DNA from: Cydia pomonella
Lineage: Eukaryota > Arthropoda > Insecta > Lepidoptera > Tortricidae
Direction of reading: 5' to 3'
Length of the DNA: 64,000 bases
NCBI RefSeq assembly: GCF_033807575.1
Contig: NC_084703.1
Coordinates: 868,001 to 932,000, forward strand
The first letter of the stretch is position 1; the number at the start of each line of letters is the position of its first letter. The notes beneath the pieces were generated by a model. That model had not been told where the DNA came from. It worked only from the letters and a program-made list of their open reading frames with translations, and did no database searches. Below are positions 23,601 through 35,600 of this stretch, piece by piece. Made by a program: the position numbers and the translations under genes.

Positions 23601-26600
23601 CTAGGGCACAGCACAGCGGATGTCATTCCAGATCTAGAGCAGAGCCCAACTGGGGAAGTACCTCCACCTTACAGAAAACCGCAGCCAAATAACACTAGAC
23701 CCTACTCATAGTGTTCCTGCCGGTGAGTAAGGTTGCCAGAGCTCAACGAGGGTGGGAGGGGGTTTGGGTCGGCAACGCGCATGTAACTCCTTTGGAGTTG
23801 CAGGCGTACATAGGCTACGGAGACTGCTTACTATCCGGCGGGCCGTATGCTTGTTTGCCACCGACGTAGTATAAAAAAAAATTGACTAAGTCCCACGGTA
23901 GGCAAGGAAGGACAACGATATATATAATATACAAATACCTAAATACATAGATCCATGACTCAGGAACATATATCTGTGCTCATCACACAAATTAACGCTG
24001 GGATTCAAACCCAGGACCATCGGCTTCATAGGCAGGGTCACTACCCACTAAGCCAGACCGGTTGTAAAATATTTAAATAAATAAATATAAGCTGAAAAAG
24101 GTATTCTTGGTACTCAGACAAATACTTAAATACATAGAATACACCCATGACTCTGTGCTAGCGCTAGCCTTACCGGGATTCGAACCCAGGGCCAGTGGCT
24201 ACATAGGCAGGGCCAACAAGTTCCTGATAGACGTATTATTATGAGCCAGGATTAGAACTCGTGCTGACAGATCGATAAGAGAAGATATTCAACATGATAT
24301 TGATAATATAGTACATTACGATACAAGTGCGAAAAATAGGAAATTCGAAACGAGTGGCGATATATTAAAACACGACCGAAAGGAGTGTTTTAAATCGACA
24401 CGAGTTGCGAATTATCTATTCGCACATGTATCGTACAACGTTTTACAGTACATATGGCCCTTTAAATGTTCGACACAGTAACGTAATATGCTAATTTTCG
24501 CACTAGTGCGGTAAAGTAGCACCATATGTACTGTAAAATATTATTTTAAATGATTTTCAAGTTAATATGGGTTCACGATAACTTGGTTGTCAACACTAAC
24601 GGAATAAATGTCCAATGTAAAGTGGACCCTACATGGCTCAGCAATTAAAGTCCGTGACTATACTTAGCACCAACATTAAATAGAAAAAACCGTATATTTA
24701 ACGTAATTTTACAGTATAAAATATATATGGGACTTAGTCAATTTGTGTACTAATGTCCTATAATATTTATTTATTTTATTTATTTATATGTTACTATAGG
24801 TATACGATTTTTTCTAAGACTCTGCTGTCCATCCGTTAGTCCGTGTGTCCATCTGTCATCAGACTGTATCTCATGAACCGTGATAGACAATTGAATTTTT
24901 CACATATATATTTTTGTTGCCGCTTTAACAACAAATACTAAAACAGAATGAAATAAATGTCTAAGGGGGCTCCCATACAACAATGGTGAGTTTTTTTACC
25001 GTTTTTTTAGATAATGGTACGGAACCCTTCGTGCGCGAGTCTGTCTCGCACTTGGCCGGTTTTTCTTATTATATGTTAATTATTAGTTAATTTATTTATA
25101 ATATGTGTATTTCAATTCAATTAATTTATTTATTTTTAAATATTAACAACAGATTTTAAGTCACTATGTACCTAACCCCAATGGATCCTAGTTATCTAAA
25201 TAAAGAAAAAAAATATTTTTTTATTATTATTATATGTATACAGTTCAATGAATGCAAAGCGCCCAACATGCAATGCGATTATTATTGTTAGGCATCATAT
25301 ATTTTTACAGTACATATGATGCTACTTTACCGCACTAGTGCGAAAATTAGCATATTACGTTACTGTGTCGAACATTTCGGCCATATGTACTGTAAAACGT
25401 TGTACGATACATGTGCGAATAGGTAATTCGCAACTCGTGTCGATTTAAAACACTCCCTTCGGTCGTGTTTTAATTTATCGCCACTCGTTTCGAATTTCCT
25501 ATTTTTCGCACTTGTATCGTAATGTACTATTGTGTGTGTGTTTGGATGAAGATAATATTGATCTGATCCGACGATGGGATTCTGTTCAACAGAAATGCAA
25601 TGCTTGTATGTGATCTCTACTAAAATATGGATATATATTTATTTATGTAAAATGTTGGTTCAAGTCCTATAAAAATACTCTAAGCGTTGCTTAAAAATAC
25701 AGAACAAACAGCAACACTCTTAAATGTGCATAGTGGACCTTATGCCTTTTGTAATAAGGTCCACCGATAGACAGTTAACAGCGTGGGTGATGGTACAGTC
25801 AGCGTCAAATACTTCGTAGCAGTCAAAGTGGCCAAATAGTTCGGTACACCATACTAAATATATGGTGTACCGAACTATTTGGCCACTTTGGTTGCTACAA
25901 AGTATTTGACGCTGACTGTACAGAGATATAAGAATAGGAATCAACAACACAACAACAAATCAAGGGATATATAATAATAATAATTCGGCCTATATACGTC
26001 CCACTGCTGGGCACAGGCCTCCTCTCATGTGCGAGAGGGCTCGGGCTATAGTCCCCACGCTAGCCCAATGCGGATTGGGGACTTCACATACACCTTTGAA
26101 TTTCTTCGCAGATGTATGCAGGTTTCCTCGCGATGTTTTCCTTCACCGAAAAGCTAGTGGTAAATATCAAATGATATTTCGTACATAAGTTCCGAAAAAC
26201 TCATTGGTACGAGCCAGGATTTGAACCCGCGACCTCCGGATTGAAAGTCTGACGTCATATCCACTCGGCCACCACCGCTTATTCAAGGGATATAATTCTA
26301 CTAATACCTAGATCTAATTCCCGTCGATCATAAGGCCCGTCCTTAGATATATGTCAATGCTGGAGACAGTTTGAGGACCGGGTAGGATATAGAAAAGTTT
26401 TAATCCCAAAAATCATCTCTCTAATGCATGAAAAGGAGGGTGTAATTTGGAAATGGCTCCTATATAGATAATTTAGTTTGCGTGAAGTGTGAGTTTAATG
26501 TGAGTGAAATATTTTACTAGCTTAGTATGTTGGTACGGATCAAATCTTGCAAGATAAATTTGACCCGCTTCCTGATACAACTGAAATTTGCATACATATG

Positions 26601-29600
26601 CAAGTCGGGTGACAATGCAATATTATGGTACCATCGAGATGATCTGATGATGGAGACAGGAGGTGGCCATAGGAACTCTGTGATAAAACAACGCAACCTA
26701 ATTGTGTTTGGGGTTTTTTAGAATTATCTCGATGAGTATTAGTTGCCTGTGGTAAGAAAAGTACAGTCAGCGATAAAAGCTTGTACCAAAAATATTTTTA
26801 TTTTCTATTGTCTATTGATATTAAGTAAGTAAGTAAATGTTCTTTATTGCACCAACAATTATACATTTTACATACATGTAAAACTACAAATGAATTTTAA
26901 AGGAAAATAGAACCAGATAACAACAGGCGGTCTTATCGCTAAAAAGCTATAATATTCTATGCTAACGCGAATTTTAACTGCCTGCATTTGATTATACTAC
27001 ATTGTTCTGCCATTTATGAAATAATTATAAGCAATACATACTGTAATTAATGAACACTTAGTATGGTAACCATGTTCTCGTCATTTTGAACGCTATTGCT
27101 GTCATATATGGTTCCTAATTTTACATATTTATGATCGGGTGCCTTTTGCGATTTCGTATTAGATCATTTGTGTTTTGGATTTAGTTGCGAACAGACGTCG
27201 AGACCAATGTGGTGATTTTTTTATTCAAATTAAGCTTCATTTTAGTTACTTCTATTTTTATTTTTTTTCGCATTCGTTTATAATTTTATTGACTTTCCTC
27301 TAGACTATTGTACTCAGTGCTATATTCGTCTACCATTCTTCATCAACTCTCATCTACTCAAAGGTTAACTAGAAGAAATCCCTTAAAGGGATAAGTTCGC
27401 CTTTGTACTGCTTATCCTGTGCCATTTTCTATTTTGTCTTCTTTGTTCTTCTATTTCTATTTTGTATAATAAAGAGTTTATACATACATAACCTTTAGAT
27501 GCATGAAGTATCAATATTAATATTGAATCAAGACAAATTCCGTCCAAATTCTTTTCAAAATGAAGGGCCTGTTTCACAATGTCCAAGTATTGGATAGATA
27601 ATTAACAAATAAATTAAACTTCATGCAAAACTTAGCACTTCAGACATTGCCCTAGACAAGGCCTAGTTTACCCTCTGGGTTGGAAGGTCAGATGGCAGTC
27701 GCTTTCGTAAAAATTTGTGCCTGCGATTCTGGGATTAGTTGCCAAGCGGACCCCAGGCTCCCATGAGCCGAAGCAATAAGCCGGGAGAAACGCTAGGAAG
27801 AAAAAGATAATGGTTACAAAGGGCGTGAAACTTCGTGCAACACCGGCTTCCGACACATCGTAAGGGAGGAGCCCATGCGATATCTTATCGTACAAGTCAT
27901 TCTGCCATTTTTAGCGAGGGGGGGGAGGACGTGTACACAGTCGCACTTCTCACTCACTACATACAAAATCCAATCTGTAATGACGACACAAATACATAGA
28001 AAATGACACACGTCAAAGACAAGTCTTGCACACCACGATCTCTTATTGTGTACGGAATGCACCGCCATAGGTGCAGCTGTACCTATGCTTCGGCAGAGGG
28101 GAAATAGTATCAATGCCGTCTCCCTTCCCGGTGTTGCTCGAAGGCGTGAAAGCTTCCTCTTCACCAAAACTAAAAGCTACATAATGAGCGCTACTACGTC
28201 ATATTTTTGTAAGAGTTCGATTTATATGGTGGCTCCACACACTGTTACTTGCCAAGTCGGGAGAGTTAGTCAGACCACAAGCAATCAAGTACTACGCCAA
28301 GAATGTATTTTTACTGCAAAGTAAACATGGTCAGGGTCTATATATACTCTCCCGGCCGGTTTCGACCACGGCGACTGTTTCAGCTCCGTCGAATACGTTC
28401 GTGTGCTCGCAAGTGGCTCGCGTCGCCGATTTTATTTGCGAAGACCCGTGCACACGACACAGATAGATAGAGGTCAGGGTCTAGATAGAGTCTAAAAATG
28501 TTGGCATCAGACTTTCTGTGACCATCCATCATTTGAGCCATCCCGCCTTAACGACACTTTTTTTTCTGCACCAGGTCCTAAACTCTGACTCGGAAGACGA
28601 GTCCGAAATCTACGCGGCGAAGCTCCTTGAGGTGATGGTGCTGCAGTGCAACGGCAAGATCGACAACTGCCTGCCATCGTTCGTGGAGCTGGTGCTGAAC
28701 CGGCTCACCAGGACTGTGAAGACCTCGGAGCTCAGGACCATGCTGCTGCAGGTAGACTTTCATACTGGGGCAGTACCTCCACCTTAGTGTAATGAGGTGA
28801 TGGTTCTCCAGTGCATGCATGATCGATAACTGCCTGCCGTAGTTCGTGGAGCTGGTGCTGTACCGGCTCACCAGGACCGTGAAGACCTCGGAGCTCAGGA
28901 CCATGCTGCTGCAGGTAGACTTTCGCTTCATGCTGGGGTAATATCTGGAAGTACAGGCATAATAGCACTGCTACTTATCTGTAGATATGTAGGTTGTGTT
29001 CCTGATGATGAATAAAGTTTCTATTCCTCCTAAGTCAAGTCAAAATATTCTTTATTCAAGCAGGCCATTCTTCATCCTGAGTTAAAAACATTTATTCTTC
29101 CACAGGTCCTAATAGCGATACTGTACTGCAATCCAGTGCTCCTGTTCACCATCCTGGACAAGCTGCAACAGGCCGTCCCCAACGCGTCCATCACGCAGCA
29201 CTTCATCAAGCAGTGGATACACGACACAGACTGCTTCATGGGGTAATAGTATAGCGATACTCTACTGCCACCCTGTGCTCCTGGTCACCATCCTGGACAA
29301 GCTGCAGCAGGCCGTCCCCAACGCGTCCATCACGCAGCACTTCATCAAGCAGTGGATACACGACACAGACTGCTTCATGGGGTAATAGTATAGCGATACT
29401 CTACTGCCACCCTGTGCTCCTGGTCACCATCCTGGACAAGCTGCAGCAGGCCGTCCCCAACGCGTCCATCACGCAGCACTTCATCAAGCAGTGGATACAC
29501 GACACAGACTGCTTCATGGGGTAATAGTATAGCGATACTCTACTGCCACCCTGTGCTCCTGGTCACCATCCTGGACAAGCTGCAGCAGGCCGTCCCCAAC

Positions 29601-32600
29601 GCGTCCATCACGCAGCACTTCATCAAACAGTGGATACACGACATGGACATATTTTTATCATCTTCTTTGCCATTACACTCTTGACAGAACCAGCTTTATC
29701 TTGGTCCGTCAATCCCATTGGTGGGTTTGTTTGTGAACTCATGATCTAGTACAATTTAAACTTCCCCAATACCCCAATATTGACATACAGCGATACTGTG
29801 TGACGACCGGTTTGGCCTAGTGGGTAGTGACCCTGCCTACGAAGCTGATGGTCCCGGGTTCAAATCCTGGTAAGGGCATGTATTTGTGTGATGAGCATGG
29901 ATATTTGTTCCTGAATCATGAGTGTTTTCTATGTATTTAAGTAGTTATATATTATATATATCGTTGTCTAAGTACCCACAACACAAGCCTTATTGATCTT
30001 ACTGTGGGACTTAGTCAATTTGTGTAATAATGTGACATAATATTTATTATTTACTGTACTTCTATACCTGACAATTGCTCAATTGTAATGACATTTTAGG
30101 CTATGGGCATTGGCGAAAACATAAAAAATAAGATGTAAAGAATTGAGAGTTAGTTAAGATTCTCCTCAAACATTCCGTTCAACAGCCTCCACGACAGAAA
30201 GCTATGCGTTCTCGGCATCTGCACGTTACTGGAGATGGGCCCCTGCCGGCCTCCGCTCGAGGCCGTGCTGCCGAGCATCCTGCCGTCGTGCCTGGTGCTG
30301 TTCGACGGCCTCAAGCGCGCGTACGAGGCGCGCGCCGAGGCCGACGAGGACACGGAGTCCGAGGACGAGGAGGACGACCAGGACGAGGGTGAGCCTCTCA
30401 CTAATATCTAATATATTTGATATCTAATATATACTCGTATGACTGGTTATTGAATCAACGTTTCCCAAGTGGCAATTTTCCATCGTCAATGGGTAGCGGT
30501 TCTGGCGACAGATTGGTGCAATGGTGTCATGGAGCACCTGGTTTTGTACCCTTGTGTACCCTTCAACGGCCAAGTCACACAACATTAACTATAATAATAA
30601 AGAAATCGCAGTAAGGAACCTTAGACTTGGCACGACTTTGTCTAGATTTCATTACTTTTTAGTGATAAACAAGCAGCTCCATCGAGACTTGGCTAGTTTT
30701 TTACAGAATGTTTTTGGTGGGATTCAATATTTACAAAAATATGGTCATTACAGGTCCCCTAAAAGTAGTTTAATATGTTCTTATAATCCAAAATAATTTA
30801 TTGGGATACAATTCTGCCCTAAGATTTGTAGATGGAAACAACCCTATTAACAATTGAATCAAAGAGGTTTCCAATTAAATAATAATTTTTATTTCAAAGA
30901 TGAGTCACATATGTTATTTAACTATATCAGCCTTAAAACCTTGCCTTGTTAACCTTGCAAAAAATGCTTATACTCGTATCTAGTGATCGCTCCCTGCGAC
31001 CAAATCTTGCTTGCGATAATATACCGCTACTTTTAAGCGAATTTAAGTGCAACATCTTCAATATAAAATTAGTAAAATATAATAATAATTCAGCCTGTAT
31101 AAAGGCTCCCACTGCTGGGCACAGGCCTCATGCGCGAGAGGGCTTGGGCTATAGTCCCCACGCTAGCCCAATGCGGGATGGGGACTTCAGATACACCTTT
31201 GAATTTCTTCGCAGACGCATGCAGGTTTCCTCACGATGTTTTCCTTCACCGAAAAGCTAGTGGTAAATATCAAATGACATTTCGTACATAAGTTCATTGG
31301 TACGAGCCAGGATTTGAACTCGCGACCTCCGGATTGAAAGTCGGACGTCATATCCGTGGCCACCACCGTTTTAAAAAAAATTTACCTTTTGAACGCCACG
31401 CCTATCGCACGCGGCACGTAATCGTGAACCTTGTGGCCACGCATGAAGGTTGATATTGGGCTGTAGCTGCGCGCGTCATATGACGTCTTTGGCGGTCAAA
31501 AGGTTAAAAAAACATTATTTTGTTTCAGAGGTCCTCTCGAGCGACGAGGACGACATAGATGACATGAACAACGAGTACTTGGAGAACTTGTCGCGCATGG
31601 CCGTCAAGACTGCCGCCCAGCAGGGCGTCAACATGACCGCCAACATAGAAGACTATGACAGCGACTCGGTGAGTGCAGTCACTAAGGCTGAACGGCTCTT
31701 TATCATTTGTCACCATGCCTGTCACACTCTAACAAGTATAACTACAATTAGATTTTAAATAAAATTGGACCCGGACCTTGTATCCGGGTACGTCCTTAAA
31801 CTACGTCCAAAAGAGAGGTATGGGCATTGTGAATGTCATCTCGCCTCGTGTCGTAGGGCACAGCCAGTGGATGTCATTCCAGATCTAGAGCAGAGCCCAA
31901 CTGGGGAAGTACCTTCACCTTACAGAAAACCGCAGCCAAATAACACTAGACCCTACTCATAGTGTTGTGTTCCTGCCGGTGAGTAAGGTTGCCAGAGCTC
32001 AACGAGGGTGCGGAGTGTTAGGGTCCGCAAAGCGTAACACCTCTGGAGTTGCAGGCGTACATAGGCTACGGAGACTGCTTACCATCAGGCGGGCCGTATG
32101 CCCGTATGCTTGTTTGCCACCGACGTAGTATAAAAAAATAAAATAAACACTAATTAAGATAGAAGAGAGGGTTGCCAGAGACAGGAACGAATTACTTACT
32201 GTTGCTACTAGCCGCTTTTTTTCTTTCTTCCTAGCGTTGTCCCGGCATATTGCCACGGCTCAAGGGAGCCTGGGGTCCGCTTTGACAACTAATCCCAAGA
32301 TTTGGCGTAGGCACTAGTTTTTACGAAAGCGACTGCCATCTGACCTTCCAACCCAGAGGGTACTGGGCCTTGTTGGGATTAGTCCGGTTTCCTCACGATG
32401 TTTTCCTTCACCGAAAAGCGACTGGTAAATATCAAAATGATATTTCGTACATAAGTTCCGAAAAACTCATTGGTACGAGCCGGGGTTTGAACCCGCGACC
32501 TCCGGATTGCAAGTCGCACGCTCTTACCGCTAGGCCACCAGCGCTTCGCTGTTGCTACTAGCCGCTAATGCTTACAATATGTCAATCTTATTATATCCTC

Positions 32601-35600
32601 TACGAGACAGGCTATGCCTAGTGTGGAGGTCAGTATAACATGTAACACTGTTTAAACTTTTGTCAAATAAACAATTTGTAATGGAGAATAATTTGAATGG
32701 AGAAGGCTGGAGCAAGGCAAGCGGGCACCCAAAACATTTAACAACACATTAGTGAAGAAACAAATAGAGCAAATATACAGCATTTGGGTGCCACGACAAA
32801 AAAAGCTATAATAAAAAAAATCATCATCATCATCATCATCCTGGACCTTTATCCCTATTTGGGGTCGGCCTTCCTTGTCCTAAGCCTCCAGGTGGCACGA
32901 TTCCTGGTTAGGTTATTGTCGATTTTTTGTACTATAAGGTCTTTTTGGATCTATAATAAAAAAAATAAAAATAAAAATTGATAGAAATAGCCTATATTCC
33001 TGTACGGTCCGTACAAGGATTAACATTTCGCTCATCAGCACTTTCCGTCAGTCAGCATTTATTTTACCTATATGAGACAGTACATGTCCGACCGCCGCGG
33101 AGTGTATTCAATAATTGTATCATTTTTATCATGTTATCAATAAATCATTATATCGGTGGAAACTGCAGTTTTATCAATTATCATTATCAACTATATCATC
33201 TTAAGCCTATATTCCAAAAAAGAATATATTCATCTACAGTTGTGTGCAGCAGTACACTCTGCGACGAAGATCGTCTTATAGAAAAGTTTATTTTTTCCTG
33301 GATGACTTGGGTTTAAATGTAAAGCTTTGATTGAAAATAATAGGAAATATTCTAAATTACAATTATAGTACATAATTGTATTTTTTTTTCGTAGGGTTTT
33401 ACGTTTTTATAGGAATTTACGCAACTTAGTAAAAACAGCCGATCTTCATGTTTTTTTTTTTTACTTCCAATATCATTTAAGTAAAGGTTACAGTTAATTT
33501 TGTAACGATATCAAGTAATGCAGAATAATTATATAAAAAGATACAATATTATCGATCTAAAGTTATAGTTTTCCCTTAATTTACATTTTCTTATGTACTG
33601 CTATTATATTGCACACAACTGTATAATAAATAAATAAATAAATATTATAGGACATTATTACACAAATTGACTAAGTCCCACAGTAAGCTCAATAAGGCTT
33701 GTGTTGAGGGTACTTAGACAACGATATATATAATATATAAATATTTATAAACACTTAATACATAGAAAACACCCATGACTCAGGAACAAATATCCATGCT
33801 CATCACACGATTAAATGCCCTTACCAGGATTTGAACCCGGGACCATCAGCTTCGTAGGCAGGGTCACTACCCACTAGGCCAATCCGGTCGTCCAATATCT
33901 ATCTTATAATTCGGCCACAAAAATAACTCTTTGGTTACCGTCCACTGATGCGTTAACAGGACGACGAGGACTACGAGCCGGACGAGACCGCCATCGAGTG
34001 CTACACGACGCCCCTGGACGACAGGGACTGCCCGGTCGACGAGTACGTCAAGTTCAAGGCGGCGCTCTCAGGTGACTCACTGATACACGTATTTTTACTC
34101 GAGGGTATTTTTACACGTACTTTTACTTTTAAAAATTCAAGTCATTATCTTATCTGTGGTCGTGCGCGGCCTCGGATCGATTCCTACGCGCCGCGCACCG
34201 CACGCGGTGCAAAAAGCCAGTGGGTTGCCCCACGCCGCGCTCGCTTAGGACAAAATGACTTCGCCTCGTAATATGTATTTAATGTCGAATTTATCTATGA
34301 AATGTATTTTAAACGTATCTGGAGCATTCCATGGCCGGCTGGACATTTTTCGGCGTTTCAGGCGGGCGATATTTTTCTGTGCATATTTTTGACCATTAGT
34401 CACAGACTTGTATCTGCAAATCTTCAGAAAATACGAGTTTGGACCGGAGAACGGTAGACAATTTAATGAATCCTCCATTCTTACCGTTGTCCAGGCATAT
34501 TGACACGGCATGGGAGCCTGGGGTCCGCTCGACAACTAATCCCAAGATTTGGCATAGGCACGTGTCATAAATTAAATTTAGGATATTAAAAGTAAATTTC
34601 GGTTTGTAGGCATATCAACGACGGAGCCGGCGTTGTACCACGCGCTCACCCAAGTGTTGAACGAGGAGCAACAGAAGCAGCTGAGCGCCGTGCTGGTGCT
34701 CGCCGACCAGAGGAAAGCACAGCAGGACAGCAAGCGCATCGAGCAGAGTGGAGGTACGACATACGAATATATATATATACTAGGGAATGCAATCCCGATC
34801 CCGCGGGATCCCGATCTCGCGAGATCCCGTGTAATTTTTCGGGATCAATCCCGACGCATAATATGACGGGATCCCGTTTGGGATTGACGGGATTGGGCGG
34901 CAGTCGTCAGCGATGTAACACACGTATTATATCATAAAGAACCGAACTAAGCAGAGATTAATACGGCAGTATTAAACGAAGATGACTTGCCTCTTTCAAT
35001 GATTGCAGAAGATTTGAATTTACGTGCTACTGCTGTACAAACTAATATGTCACTTAAAGAGAACAAACTCTGCGAGCATCTAAAAGTCCCTTTACACGTG
35101 TATCCACGAGCTTAGACAGATTAGAGTCTGTCATAAAAAAGGAAATGGATTTATTTGAGTGTGGAGGAACAAGGGGGAGATTTTTGCACTTTGCATATAA
35201 TTGCTTCGACACGCTGTTGCCAACCAGTGTTGAGTCGGAGAGGGCATTCTCAGCAGCTGGCTTTTAAGAAGTCACTTTCAAAATCACTTGTAATACTCTC
35301 TAATTCCTTGTTGTTTTGATTCTTATTACAGTTATACTTATTGTTTTGATTACCTTTGTAAATTTCCAAGGAAAACTGATGATGATTTGGTTAATAATAT
35401 TAAAGAATAAAGGTTTTTGTTTTCTGTCTATTAATACGTTATTTTAATTAACGTCACCATCACAAACATGCCGTTATTATCGTTTTAATTCATTCAAATT
35501 TTACTTTTTTTTTAATCTACTCGGGATCCCGAAAATTCCGGGATCCCGCGGGATTGATATTTCTAATCCCGCGGGATCTCGAATTTGCAATCCCGAGTCG

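Noticed and set aside
29244..29640. Exon 8 copies as mutually exclusive alternative exons
   Set aside because: No pyrimidine tract or in-phase acceptor precedes the copies, and in-frame TAA TAG follows each donor junction.
30150..30401. Ser/Gly-rich open frames over 30150-30401 on both strands
   Set aside because: They mirror the GC-rich acidic exon 9; the frame with LHDRK-CVLG and the acidic run is the real one.
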